Shown piece by piece: positions 1 through 7,783 of a stretch of DNA of 37,251 nucleotides. The notes beneath the pieces were generated by a model. That model did no database searches. It saw nothing but the letters and a program-made list of their open reading frames with translations, and was not told the origin of the DNA. The first letter of the stretch is position 1. The number at the start of each line of letters is the position of its first letter. Position numbers and translations under genes: made by a program. Source of the DNA: a virus; the IMG/VR virus record IMGVR_UViG_3300005467_000025, positions 1-37,251 of that record; one strand, given 5' to 3'.

Positions 1-1
1 C

Positions 2-844
2 CGGCCGCGTGCACGGGTCATCCCGATGGAGACCCTGCGGGTCGGCTTCCCGAGCGTGGACTCCACCTCCAACGTCTCGTCCGTGTACGGCGGCATCACC
101 GGCTACTGGACGGAGGAGGGTGCGGCGCTCACGAACGTCTCTCCGTCCTTCGGCCGTGTCGTGCTGGAGGCCAAGAAGCTGACCATCTACACGGAGGTGC
201 CGAACGAACTTCAGGCGGACTCCGGGATCAGCTTCGACGCGCTGATCTCCCAGATGTTCCCGGAGGCGATGTCCTGGTATGAGGACGTGGCCTTCCTGTC
301 CGGCTCCGGCGTCGGTGAGCCGCTCGGCGCTCTGGTGGCCGCGAACACCGCGATGATCGCGGCGGCGGCGGAGTCCGGCCAGGCGACCGCGACCATCCTC
401 TGGGAGAACATCGTCCGGATGTACTCGCGGATGCTGCCCGCGGCGCTGTCCCGCGCCGTGTGGGTCGCCTCCATCGACACGTTCCCCCAGCTCGCCACGA
501 TGGCTCTGTCCGTGGGTACAGGCGGTAGTGCCGTCTGGCTGGGCACGGGTGGGGAAGGCGCTCCGCCGGTCTCCATCCTCGGCCGGCCGGTCCTCTTCAC
601 AGAGAAGACCAGCGTTCTCGGGACGCAGGGTGACATCTCGTTCGTGGACTTCGGCCACTACCTGATCGGTGACCGCCAGGCCATGTCCGCGATGTCCTCG
701 CCGCACTACAAGTTCGGTAACGACGTCACGGCCTACCGCATCATCGAGCGGGTGGACGGCCGGCCGTGGCTCCAGTCGGCCATCACGCCCAAGAACGGCG
801 GACCCACCCTGAGCGGCTTCGTACAGCTCGCCACCCGTCCGTAA
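2..844 (+). CDS. Major capsid protein, HK97 fold (5' end cut off)
   Basis: The reading frame is open from base 2, so the N-terminus lies outside the window; 280 residues are visible. Residues reading ARVIPMETLRVGFP followed by a WTEEGAAL segment and a P-domain-like strand region (TIYTEVPNELQADSG) are typical of the HK97-type major capsid proteins of actinophages. The C-terminus carries ILGRPVLFTEK and a GDRQAMSAMSSPHYKFGNDVTAYRIIERVDGRPW block, also characteristic. It forms the icosahedral shell. An ATG at 26 exists but falls inside the conserved domain and is not the true start. A large hairpin follows the stop codon. Family call is from pattern recognition. Confidence 0.88.
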   Translation, partial: RPRARVIPMETLRVGFPSVDSTSNVSSVYGGITGYWTEEGAALTNVSPSFGRVVLEAKKLTIYTEVPNELQADSGISFDALISQMFPEAMSWYEDVAFLSGSGVGEPLGALVAANTAMIAAAAESGQATATILWENIVRMYSRMLPAALSRAVWVASIDTFPQLATMALSVGTGGSAVWLGTGGEGAPPVSILGRPVLFTEKTSVLGTQGDISFVDFGHYLIGDRQAMSAMSSPHYKFGNDVTAYRIIERVDGRPWLQSAITPKNGGPTLSGFVQLATRP

Positions 845-858
845 CCACTCATGATCTG

Positions 859-915
859 CTACACCGCACGCGCCTCGGAAGAGGTCGCCTCCGCTACCGG
901 GCGCGTGCGGTGTAG
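859..915 (+). other. Large hairpin behind the capsid gene
   Basis: A perfect 16-bp inverted repeat (859-874 with 900-915) encloses a 25-base loop that itself contains a short GAGG/CCTC stem. There is no T-tract behind it, so it is not a standard intrinsic terminator. It lies 15 bases after the capsid stop and 70 before the next gene. It may stabilise the very abundant capsid message or reduce read-through. Confidence 0.6.
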
Positions 916-985
916 CTTCAGGCAAGATCCATCGGGCCAGCAGTAGCACCCTGGCCGCCCTATAGGAAAAGGGGTAAATCGCTAA

Positions 986-1408
986 ATGAGTTCTCAGGAA
1001 GGTCTGGGGCGCCTGTTCAACCTGGCGACTTCGGCCACCACGTCCGCGGTCCGCGCGAACCTTCAGAACTACTCCGGCGTGACCATCGTGCTGATCGGCG
1101 CGACCTCAGGCGCGGCCACCATCACGGAGGCCAACGCGGCGTCCGGCGGCACCTCGCAGAACCTAGCGAGTGGCGTGACCCGGTACTACACGCAGAACTC
1201 CGGCGTGTGGACCCAGGTCACGCAGGCGGCGGCGGCCACAGTCACCGCGGCCACGGGTGGCTTGCTGGCGGTCTACGTCAGTCAGGGCGCGCTGGCGGAC
1301 GGATTCAAGTACGTCGCCGCGTCGCACGCCTCCGGCAGCTTTGTCTACATCCTGCACGATTGCGACATTCAGCGCCGTCCCACCAATCTGATGGCGGTTA
1401 GCGCCTGA
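986..1408 (+). CDS. Small virion-associated protein, unknown
   Basis: A 140-residue protein rich in Ala, Thr and Ser, with alternating short beta-like segments (TIVLIGATSGAATI, GGLLAVYVSQGALADGFKYV). The start ATG has a purine-rich ribosome site (AGGAAAAGGGG about 10 bases upstream). It lies directly behind the capsid gene and shares one base (TGATG) with the next gene, so the two are probably translated together. Position suggests a head decoration or stabilisation protein, but I do not recognise a named family. Confidence 0.7.
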   Translation: MSSQEGLGRLFNLATSATTSAVRANLQNYSGVTIVLIGATSGAATITEANAASGGTSQNLASGVTRYYTQNSGVWTQVTQAAAATVTAATGGLLAVYVSQGALADGFKYVAASHASGSFVYILHDCDIQRRPTNLMAVSA

Positions 1409-1866
1409 TGGCCAGTTCGATTTCCGGCCGGGCCGTCCGGCTGAATCACTTCGGCGTCTCGGTGGCCCGCGCCGCGGGTAACCTGGCGCAGACCGGCAAC
1501 CTCACCCTGTTCAACATCGTGGGCGGCCGGATCATCCTGACCAACTTCGTCGGTGCCGTGACCACGGTCATTCAGGCACAGGCGGACGCGATCAAGTTCA
1601 CCTCGGTCAGTTCGGTGGGCAGCATCGCTACCGACCTGTGCGCCACGGTGGACGTCAACGCGGCGGCGGTCGGCAACCTCCTCGGCATCACCGGCACGCC
1701 GGCCAATGCCGCGGTGCTCGGTTCGGCCGTTCCGGTTCCCTCGCCGCGGCTCGTGCTACCGGTCGGGCTGATCCGCATGAACGCAGCGGCCAGCAACACC
1801 GGCCAGATGTCATTCGTCCTCACCTACATCCCGCTTGATGACGGCGCGACCGTCACCGCGGCCTGA
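1408..1866 (+). CDS. Small virion-associated protein, unknown
   Basis: A 152-residue, mostly hydrophobic beta-rich protein without cysteines except one, with an N-terminal RLNHFGVSVARAAGN segment and regular VGLIRMNA/MSFVLTYIPLDDG strands near the end. ATG overlaps the stop of the upstream gene by one base. It belongs to the cluster of small genes between capsid and connector and probably contributes to the virion surface or interior. Function is not identifiable from sequence. Confidence 0.68.
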   Translation: MASSISGRAVRLNHFGVSVARAAGNLAQTGNLTLFNIVGGRIILTNFVGAVTTVIQAQADAIKFTSVSSVGSIATDLCATVDVNAAAVGNLLGITGTPANAAVLGSAVPVPSPRLVLPVGLIRMNAAASNTGQMSFVLTYIPLDDGATVTAA

Positions 1867-1889
1867 CCGATCGAAGGGTAGGGGTAGCC

Positions 1890-2174
1890 ATGTCGGCCAC
1901 ACCCGGCGCGCAGACCACCACGCCGCAACGCGTGGCTACCTCCACCGCCCCCGCGACTCTGTTCGCGGCCACGGCCCGAGCGAACGCCCGGCACGTGTTC
2001 AATGAATCGGGCGTGGTGCTCTACGTGAAGTTCGGCGCCACGGCCAGCGCTACCGACTACACAGTGGCCATAGCCGCGAGCGGGTACTTCGAGTTTCCGC
2101 AACCCGTTTTCTCCGGCCAGGTGACGGGCACGCTGGCCAGCGGCACGGGCAACGCCCAGTGCACGGCCTACTGA
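1890..2174 (+). CDS. Small phage structural protein, unknown
   Basis: A 94-residue protein with an ordered pattern: a Thr-rich start, RANARHVFNESGVVLYVKFGATASATDYTV, then a GYFEFPQPVFSGQVTG end. This pattern (damage-tolerant beta sandwich with a YVKFG strand) recurs in small virion proteins of many tailed phages. A ribosome site (AGGGGTAG) precedes the ATG. Role in head or tail decoration is inferred from family feel and position only. Confidence 0.65.
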   Translation: MSATPGAQTTTPQRVATSTAPATLFAATARANARHVFNESGVVLYVKFGATASATDYTVAIAASGYFEFPQPVFSGQVTGTLASGTGNAQCTAY

Positions 2175-2186
2175 GGAGGTCACGCG

Positions 2187-2732
2187 ATGCCGCTGTACCC
2201 GAGCACCACGCCACCACTGTTCGGTCCACCCGATCACAATCTGGCTGGCTGGAGCTACGACCCGAGCGCCGCGCAGGGCGGGACGGTCCTGCCGACCGCG
2301 GGCACGTTGTTCCTCTCTAAGGCGAAGGCCGTCTCCCCGCTGATCACGAACGTGATCATTCATGTGGCCTCGGCGGGCGTCACGCTGACCGCGAACCAAT
2401 GCCTGGCCGCCCTGTTCTCCTCGGCCGGGACACTTCTGTCCGCCACTGCTGACCAGTCCGCCGCGTGGACTTCCACGGGTCTGAAGACCATGGCGTTGCT
2501 GACTCCACAGACCGTGCCGCTCGGGTACGTCTATGTGGGTTTCTATGCCAACGGGACTACTCTGCCGTCCCTGTCCCGCTCGGGAACCGTGTCCGCCCTG
2601 CTGGCCAATGCAGGGCTTTCGGCTCCGAGCCTGCGATTCGCATCGGCGGACGCCGGCTTGACCACGGCCATGCCCGGAACGCTCGGCGCACAGACCGCTA
2701 GCGCGAACACGTACTGGGTAGGACTGTCGTAA
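2187..2732 (+). CDS. Beta-rich virion protein, possible surface or receptor-contact protein
   Basis: 181 residues, start ATG behind GAGGAGGTCACGCG, an excellent ribosome site. It opens with a Pro-rich stretch (YPSTTPPLFGPPDHN) followed by repeated beta-strand-like segments such as VIIHVASAGVTLTANQCLAALFSSAG and GYVYVGFYANGTTLPSLSR, and ends in NTYWVGLS. Such folds are common in phage surface or adhesion domains. It is followed immediately by a tight hairpin. No specific family recognised. Confidence 0.62.
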   Translation: MPLYPSTTPPLFGPPDHNLAGWSYDPSAAQGGTVLPTAGTLFLSKAKAVSPLITNVIIHVASAGVTLTANQCLAALFSSAGTLLSATADQSAAWTSTGLKTMALLTPQTVPLGYVYVGFYANGTTLPSLSRSGTVSALLANAGLSAPSLRFASADAGLTTAMPGTLGAQTASANTYWVGLS

Positions 2733-2755
2733 GCGTGACGCGAATCGCGTCACGC
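2733..2755 (+). terminator. Tight 10-bp hairpin, possible terminator or mRNA-stability element
   Basis: A perfect 10-bp inverted repeat (2733-2742 with 2746-2755) has a 3-base loop and starts right after the stop codon of the upstream gene. It lacks a following T-tract, so partial attenuation or 3'-end protection is as likely as full termination. Confidence 0.5.
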
Positions 2756-2783
2756 ACTACGCAGGCATAGGAAGAGGGAACCG

Positions 2784-3131
2784 ATGGGAAAGATCAACGC
2801 TCGGGGTGAGGCGACCGCGGCTGGCATGACCGGCATCGTGCAGAACGCCGAGGGCAAGCTCTCCGAGCTCGACCCGTCACGCAGGCTGGACGGCACACCC
2901 GTGGACGGGTACGAGTCGGACGAGCGCGACTTCGAGGATTTCGAGAAGCGCGAGACGCCGGCCGGCCCGGACAGCGAGCCGCAGGTGGAGGAGCACGCAC
3001 AGGAGGAGATGGACGCGGCGAACGAGCGCGCGGCGAAGGCTCCTCTCAGCGATCGCATCGCCTCAGGGTCGACTGACTCAGAGGAGAAGCCGGTCAAGCG
3101 TGCGGCACGCGGCCAGGCGAGGGCGAAGTAG
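2784..3131 (+). CDS. Small acidic protein, unknown
   Basis: A 115-residue, highly charged, low-complexity protein. The centre is strongly acidic (ESDERDFEDFEKRE, EPQVEEHAQEEMD) while the last 15 residues are basic (KPVKRAARGQARAK). No hydrophobic core is apparent, so it may be largely disordered. Its place in the head gene cluster suggests an accessory head or assembly protein, possibly DNA- or capsid-interacting through the basic tail. No family recognised. Confidence 0.6.
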   Translation: MGKINARGEATAAGMTGIVQNAEGKLSELDPSRRLDGTPVDGYESDERDFEDFEKRETPAGPDSEPQVEEHAQEEMDAANERAAKAPLSDRIASGSTDSEEKPVKRAARGQARAK

Positions 3132-3137
3132 CGACCG

Positions 3138-3569
3138 ATGGCTAACGCGCTGTTCGGGCCTGCCGCCCAAGGTCTGCTCACGGGAGAGATCGATCTCGAC
3201 ACGGCCGCCATCAAGGCCGCGTTCGTGCGTGGCTACACCTTCGTAGCTACGCACAAGTTTGTCTCTGACGTGACCGGAGCGGGTGGCGTTCTGAACGGCA
3301 CGAGCGCGGCGCTGACCGGGCTCAATGTGAGCACGGCGGGCGTAGTGGACGCGGACGACACCACGGCGACCACGGTCGCCTCCGCTGCGAACCATAGCGT
3401 CCTGCTCTTTCAGGCATCCGCCGTGACGGGTGGCGCGGACGTGGCGGCCGGGGCGCAACGCCTGATCGCCTATCTTGACTCAGGGACGAGTCTGCCGATC
3501 CAGCCCGGTTCCGGCGCCACGGCCATCAACTTCGACAACGGCGCGAATAAGATCTTTAAGGTCGGTTGA
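3138..3569 (+). CDS. Small virion protein, unknown
   Basis: 143 residues beginning MANALFGPAAQGLLTGEIDLDTAAIKAAFVRGYTFV. The pattern of a short opening helix, then 'EIDLDTAAIKAAFV' and many Thr/Ala/Val strands ending in NFDNGANKIFKVG is one I associate with small conserved phage proteins of unknown role often encoded near tail genes. It begins six bases after the acidic gene and its stop overlaps the start region of the LamG/zinc-ribbon gene. Confidence 0.66.
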   Translation: MANALFGPAAQGLLTGEIDLDTAAIKAAFVRGYTFVATHKFVSDVTGAGGVLNGTSAALTGLNVSTAGVVDADDTTATTVASAANHSVLLFQASAVTGGADVAAGAQRLIAYLDSGTSLPIQPGSGATAINFDNGANKIFKVG

Positions 3570-3571
3570 CT

Positions 3572-4537
3572 GTGAGCCGGCTATTCAACGGTGGCGTGAG
3601 CGCGGATTCCATCACGTTCGCGGTCGGCAACGCGCCACCCGACGAAGGCCCCATCACGATGGCCGCGCTGGTCAAGCCTGCCACGGCGACCAACTGGCTT
3701 GGCTGGGTGATGGCCGGCATCGCGGGTGGGGCCAACATCTGGTCGATGCTCGTGTTCAATCAGAAGTGGTTCATCGAGCGCGACTTCAGTGCGGGCTCCG
3801 GCCCGTTCACCACGGACTGGTATTGGGCCGTGGTCACGAAGGCCAGCGGCAGCACGCTCCCCCGTTGGCATTTCAAGAACGTCACCACGGGCGGTGCGTG
3901 GTCGCACACGGACGCGGCCAACACCGTCACCGATGGCACCGGACCGATCACCTCGCTTCGGGTCGGCAACGATTCGGCCGGCAGCACCGGGGACGCGTGG
4001 CATGGCAACATCGCCGCGTGCGCGACGTGGACGTCCGCCCTGGCCGACCTCGCGGTGGAGGCCGCGTGCACCCTGGCCGCCAGCGACCTGGCCGCCGCCG
4101 CGCCGGGATGGATGGTCCGTCTCAACCAGGCCAACGTCGCCACTCCGGTCACGGACGACACCGGCGGTGGCGGAGACCAGACCGCCATCTCGGGCACGAG
4201 CGTGGACGCGGCGGAACCGCTCGGATGGTCGTACGCGCTGGCCACCTCGGTCTCTCCGACCGGTTTCGCGGTACCCGTCACGTTCGGCTCCCCGACCATC
4301 GTCACGCCGGCCGCACCCGTGGCGACCGTGCATCTCACCGGATCGTGGAATGGTCTAGCCGACATCGCTCGGCTCAATGCGCAGGAGGCGGAGCAGGAAC
4401 GCCGGGACGGTCCGCGCGCCTGCCCGGACTGTGGTGAGCCACTGGTCCGGAACCAGCGCACCGGCGTGCTCGGGTGCACCTTCGACGGGTGGACGTTCAG
4501 CGGGTCAACACCGCTGTTTGACGCCTTCAGCCTGTAG
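3572..4537 (+). CDS. LamG/concanavalin-like protein with C-terminal zinc ribbon
   Basis: About 321 residues. The start is probably GTG at 3572 (VSRLFNGG); a TTG at 3566 overlaps the upstream stop and is less likely. Residues up to about 180 have the strand order and motifs of a jelly-roll LamG-like domain (ITMAALVKPATATNWLGWV, ... SLRVGNDSAGS, AWHGNIAACATWTSAL). The C-terminus (about 280-310) holds a CPDCGEPL ... LGC ... DGW zinc-ribbon-like motif. LamG folds bind glycans or serve as virion adhesion modules; the metal knuckle may aid oligomerisation. Role as decoration or adhesin is inferred. Confidence 0.65.
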   Translation: MSRLFNGGVSADSITFAVGNAPPDEGPITMAALVKPATATNWLGWVMAGIAGGANIWSMLVFNQKWFIERDFSAGSGPFTTDWYWAVVTKASGSTLPRWHFKNVTTGGAWSHTDAANTVTDGTGPITSLRVGNDSAGSTGDAWHGNIAACATWTSALADLAVEAACTLAASDLAAAAPGWMVRLNQANVATPVTDDTGGGGDQTAISGTSVDAAEPLGWSYALATSVSPTGFAVPVTFGSPTIVTPAAPVATVHLTGSWNGLADIARLNAQEAEQERRDGPRACPDCGEPLVRNQRTGVLGCTFDGWTFSGSTPLFDAFSL

Positions 4538-4614
4538 CATGCTACTCGACAACTGAAGATCATTCTTTTCCCAACCGCGGTCCGAGGACCGTAGGACAGA
4601 ATGCGAGTCGACGG
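4538..4614. other. Short intergenic gap with small palindrome
   Basis: The 77-base gap between the LamG gene and the connector gene contains a 6-bp inverted repeat (4578-4583 with 4586-4591, loop of two). No promoter of the early-gene type is visible here. Confidence 0.4.
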
Positions 4615-5658
4615 GTGGGAGCCTGGTATACGACGCGTGAGGCTGTTGCCGCCTCACCGGACATCCGCGCGACTGCGTACGCCGCGGCGCAGCTTGATCG
4701 GGAGATCGAAAGCGCCTCGCGCCGGGTGGACCGTCTGTGCCACGTCCCCGACGAGGGTTTCGCTCCCACCACGGCCACCCGCTACTTCCCGTACCCGAAC
4801 TCGCAGCACGCGTTCACTGGCCGACTGTGGTTCGATCAGCATCGCCCCGTCTCGATCGACACGTTCACCGCGGGTGGCGTGACCATCCCTGCCACCGACT
4901 ACTTCCTTGAGCCGGTCAACGACGGACCGCCGTACACCTCGATTGAGATCGATCGGGCCTCGGCCAGCGCGCTGGCGATGAACTCCGGCACCTCGCAACG
5001 CTCCCTCGTGCTGGCCGGCACATGGTGCGCGTGCCGGGTGAACGAGGAGACCGCGGGCACCATCACGGCCGGCATCAACTCCTCCGCGGCCACCATGCCC
5101 GTCTCCCTCCGGGCGGGTGTGGGCGACATTCTGCGGATCGACAGCGAGCGGGTACGCGTTGTCGACAAGATGTGGTTGACGTCCGGCCAGACCGGCACGC
5201 TGACCGCGGCGAACAACGCGCAGTCGCTGGCCGTGTCCGACGGGACTGCGTTCGCGGTGGGCGAAGATCTTCTGATCGACGCGGAGCGTCTCTTTGTTAG
5301 AGACATCTCCGCCAACACGCTGATCGTGCAGCGGGCGTGGAGCGGCAGCACTCTGGCCGCCCACACGACTGCCACGATCTATCAAGCGCGCACGCTGGTT
5401 GTCTTGCGTGGCGCGTTCGGTAGCACGGCCGCCTCCCACTCGTCCGGCGCGACCGTGTACCGGCATGTACTGCCCGGACCGATCGAACAGCTCACCCGCG
5501 CGTATGCGCTGGACGGTTTCTTCCAGTCCGGCGCGGGTTGGGCGCGCACGGTCGGCCAGGGCGATAGCGAGCGCCAGGCGTCCGGCCGGGCGATCGCCGC
5601 CTTGGCTGAAGAGGTGTACGGCTCGTACGCGCGCAAGGGAAGGATGCGGGCGATATGA
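4615..5658 (+). CDS. Head-to-tail connector (adaptor) protein
   Basis: 347 residues from GTG 4615. The N-terminus (GAWYTTREAVAASPDIRATAYAAAQLDREIESASRRVDRLCH) and the ATRYFPYPN motif match the adaptor family of actinophage connectors (gp6/gp15-like). Residues about 145-285 hold repeated beta modules of the form 'GDILRIDSERVRVVDK' and 'GEDLLIDAERLFVRDI ... LIVQRAWSGS', which read like internal duplications. The C-terminal helix ends in a coupled ATGA overlap with the next gene. The adaptor bridges portal and tail at the head vertex. No convincing ribosome site precedes the GTG. Confidence 0.75.
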   Translation: MGAWYTTREAVAASPDIRATAYAAAQLDREIESASRRVDRLCHVPDEGFAPTTATRYFPYPNSQHAFTGRLWFDQHRPVSIDTFTAGGVTIPATDYFLEPVNDGPPYTSIEIDRASASALAMNSGTSQRSLVLAGTWCACRVNEETAGTITAGINSSAATMPVSLRAGVGDILRIDSERVRVVDKMWLTSGQTGTLTAANNAQSLAVSDGTAFAVGEDLLIDAERLFVRDISANTLIVQRAWSGSTLAAHTTATIYQARTLVVLRGAFGSTAASHSSGATVYRHVLPGPIEQLTRAYALDGFFQSGAGWARTVGQGDSERQASGRAIAALAEEVYGSYARKGRMRAI

Positions 5659-6029
5659 CCGTGATCCTCTCCGGCCCGGTCTTCGACGGGCGCGCGGCGA
5701 AGGCCTCCGATGACGCGCTGGAGGACTGGAAGCGGACATTGGCCACGGTCGGCGCGAGCATGGTGCGCAGCAACCTAAACATGGTGCTACGCCGCCAAAC
5801 GCCGTACTACCGGCTTCGGGTGGAGGCTCAGCCGGAACATCCCGACTGGAAGATCACCGACCAGGGTGTGATCTACGGTCCGTGGCTGGAGGGCACCGGC
5901 TCCCGTAACCGGACCACTCGATTCAAGGGCTACGCCACCTTCCGGCGTACCACGCAGCAGATCAACGCCCGGGCCGTAGCGCTCGGCCAGAACATCGTCG
6001 CTTGGTATGTGGACCGGGTGATGCAGTGA
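5655..6029 (+). CDS. Tail completion / minor capsid protein (HK97 gp10-like)
   Basis: 124 residues, ATG overlapping the upstream stop (ATGA). Motifs TPYYRLRVEAQPEHPDWKITDQGVIYGPWLEGTGSRNRTTRFKGYATFRRT are characteristic of the short head-tail joining proteins found between connector and tail terminator in actinophages. The Y-G-P-W-L-E-G-T core is the clearest mark. It probably acts in head closure. Its stop overlaps the next gene start (GTGA). Confidence 0.72.
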   Translation: MTVILSGPVFDGRAAKASDDALEDWKRTLATVGASMVRSNLNMVLRRQTPYYRLRVEAQPEHPDWKITDQGVIYGPWLEGTGSRNRTTRFKGYATFRRTTQQINARAVALGQNIVAWYVDRVMQ

Positions 6030-6484
6030 GCATCGACTCCCGCGCGCTGTTCAACGTGCTGACCGGCTACGCCGCGTCGAGTGGCCTCTTCGACTCTGTC
6101 ACCGGGCACGAGCCGAAGGCCGCACCGTCTCCCACGGGAGTGAGCGCGAGCATCTGGTGGGCCGGCACGGAGCCGATCCTGTCGTCCGGGGTGAACTCGG
6201 TCAGCGTGCGCGTGGAGTTCCAGTGCCGCGTCTACACCACGATGTTGCAAGAGCCACAGGACGACATCGACCCGCGGATCATGGATGCGGTGGACGTGAT
6301 GTTCACGGCGCTGATCGGTGACTTCGACTTCGGGTCGCAGGCGCGCTACGTCGATGTGCTCGGCAGCGATGGGGAACGGCTCCGCGCCGTGCCGGGCTAC
6401 CTCACGCAGGACTCGAAGGTGTTCCGCGTGGCCGACATCTTTGTCCCGGTCCTGGTCAATGACGCGTACGCGGAGGTGGCCTGA
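6026..6484 (+). CDS. Tail terminator protein
   Basis: Start taken as GTG 6026 because it overlaps the upstream stop by four bases; this gives 152 residues. Motifs SIDSRALFNVLTGYAASSGLFD at the start and RVEFQCRVYTTMLQEPQDDIDPRIMDAVDVMFTALIGDF in the middle agree with the gpU-like tail terminator proteins of actinophages, which cap the growing tail tube. It lies in the expected slot between completion protein and tail tube genes. The stop overlaps the next ATG by one base. Confidence 0.7.
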   Translation: MSIDSRALFNVLTGYAASSGLFDSVTGHEPKAAPSPTGVSASIWWAGTEPILSSGVNSVSVRVEFQCRVYTTMLQEPQDDIDPRIMDAVDVMFTALIGDFDFGSQARYVDVLGSDGERLRAVPGYLTQDSKVFRVADIFVPVLVNDAYAEVA

Positions 6485-7221
6485 TGGCCAAGCAGGGCGG
6501 CATGGGTGATCACTTCTACGTGGCGAGCAACGCGCTCGGTGGAGACGTGGGAAGCCTGACCAACGTGCACGGTGGCCCGAACCTTCAGGACGTCACGGAC
6601 ATCACGCAGAGCGCGTTCTCCCGGATCGGGCTGCTCCGTGACGGTGGGCTGACCGGTGCCATTTGGTTCAACCCTACCCGTGCGCACCTCGCGTTGCGCA
6701 CCCTGCCGACCTCCGACCAGATTGCCACGTATGGAGTCGGTCAGGCGGTCGGCAACCCGGCCGTTTCTTGCGTGGCGAAGCAAATCAACTACGACGGGAC
6801 GCGCGGCCAGGACGGTTCGCTCACCTTCGCGGTGGAGTGGCAGGCGAGTGCCGGGACCGGGCTGGAATGGGGCTTTCAGGCCACGGCCGGCATCCGCACG
6901 GACACCACGGCCACGAATGGCGCGAGCATCGACCGGACCGCGACGTACGCCTCTACGGCGTTCGGGCTGTCCGCCTATCTGCATGTCTTTGCGTTCACCG
7001 GCACGAGCGTCACGATTAAGATTCAGGACTCGGCCGACAACTCCAGCTTCGCAGACGTGGCCGGCGCGGCCTTCACGCTGGTCACCGGCGCCACCTCGGA
7101 GCGCATCACGATCGGCACCACGGCCACCGTTCGCCGCTACCTGCGTGTAATCACAACGGGAACGTTCTCTAACGTCCAATTCGTGGTCAACATCGTCCCG
7201 TACGAGGTGGCGCAGACGTGA
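6484..7221 (+). CDS. Tail tube-like protein with extra C-terminal beta domain
   Basis: 245 residues. The N-terminal part (about 1-125: MAKQGGMGDHFYV, DVTDITQSAFSRIGLLRDG, NYDGTRGQDGSLTFAVEW) is the tail-tube fold seen again in the 134-residue protein at 7784. A second domain of about 100 residues (LSAYLHVFAFTGTSVTIKIQ ... RRYLRVITTGTFSNVQFVVNIVP) resembles the Ig/discoidin-like decorations found on tail tube proteins. It is probably the major tail protein or a decorated version of it. ATG overlaps the upstream stop; a tiny membrane-protein gene overlaps its own stop. Confidence 0.75.
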   Translation: MAKQGGMGDHFYVASNALGGDVGSLTNVHGGPNLQDVTDITQSAFSRIGLLRDGGLTGAIWFNPTRAHLALRTLPTSDQIATYGVGQAVGNPAVSCVAKQINYDGTRGQDGSLTFAVEWQASAGTGLEWGFQATAGIRTDTTATNGASIDRTATYASTAFGLSAYLHVFAFTGTSVTIKIQDSADNSSFADVAGAAFTLVTGATSERITIGTTATVRRYLRVITTGTFSNVQFVVNIVPYEVAQT

Positions 7222-7307
7222 GAACCTTCTGGATCACTACGTTCTGGCTTGTGATCTGCGCCGGGTATGTCGTGTTCATCTGGTATCTGATCGGGGCGCT
7301 GCAATGA
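7218..7307 (+). CDS. 29-residue single-span membrane peptide
   Basis: GTG 7218 overlaps the stop of the tail-tube gene (GTGA). The 29 residues (VRTFWITTFWLVICAGYVVF then IWYLIGALQ) form one very hydrophobic span with an Arg near the N-terminus. Coupled position and strong hydrophobicity argue for a real gene. Its role is unknown; an effect on the membrane during late infection is possible. Confidence 0.55.
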   Translation: MRTFWITTFWLVICAGYVVFIWYLIGALQ

Positions 7308-7340
7308 CCCGTGAAATTGATGGGTCATAGCTGATGACCC
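7304..7340 (+). promoter_or_regulatory. Alternative hairpins covering a start codon
   Basis: The heptamer ATGACCC occurs at 7304-7310 and 7334-7340, and its complement GGGTCAT at 7322-7328 lies between them. The central copy can pair with either side. Pairing to the right (5-base loop) would bury the ATG of the next gene; pairing to the left (11-base loop), which overlaps the stop codon of the 29-residue gene, would free it. Translation of the upstream peptide could decide which pairing forms. Confidence 0.45.
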
Positions 7341-7780
7341 GCGAACCGTTCCGCATCCCTTCGCGCCTGCCCGTGGCGGAGGTCAAGACGTACGCCCTGG
7401 CCGCGCCGCAGGCCACTCATTTTCGCCGCGCCTCCTGTCAAGAAGTGGAGTGTGCGGAGTACGCCCGCGGGTGGCTGTCGATGATCGACGTGAGTACGCC
7501 GCTCGGCCAGAATCAGGCGTACTACATCCGGATGCGGTCCGGCCGGTCGTTCACGGCGAGTGAGGTGGACGGCATGGTGACCTTCTCCTTCCCGGCCGGC
7601 CAGCAGTGTTTCGCGCAGCACACTGTGCCGCTGGAGCGCGACCCGATCCTGTTCGTGCGCGGTGGGGACTGGCGCGGCAACCCGAGCGGATTCGTACGCC
7701 GGCACACGCGCGCCGAGGACTGGGTGGATGACTTCGCCACCCATCAACAGGCCATAGTCGATCAATTCGAGAAAGGATAG
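7334..7780 (+). CDS. Conserved actinophage protein of unknown function
   Basis: 148 residues. Recognisable pattern: AAPQATHFRRASCQEVECAE with two cysteines, GWLSMIDVSTPLGQNQAYYI, FPAGQQCFAQHTVPLERDPILFVRGGDWRGNP and HTRAEDWVDDFATHQ. I recall proteins of this build in many actinophage tail regions, always of unknown function. Three Cys and several His residues could bind metal. It sits between the two tail-tube-like genes, and its ATG is inside a possible regulatory hairpin. Confidence 0.72.
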   Translation: MTREPFRIPSRLPVAEVKTYALAAPQATHFRRASCQEVECAEYARGWLSMIDVSTPLGQNQAYYIRMRSGRSFTASEVDGMVTFSFPAGQQCFAQHTVPLERDPILFVRGGDWRGNPSGFVRRHTRAEDWVDDFATHQQAIVDQFEKG

Positions 7781-7783
7781 ATC

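Noticed and set aside
1824-2753. A 309-codon minus-strand frame
   Set aside because: It is opposite three good genes with ribosome sites and has the Arg/Gly-rich composition of a high-GC shadow frame.
3475-4437. A 320-codon plus-strand frame overlapping the LamG gene
   Set aside because: Arg/His/Gly-rich composition typical of the wrong frame; the alternative frame has a coherent domain and zinc ribbon.
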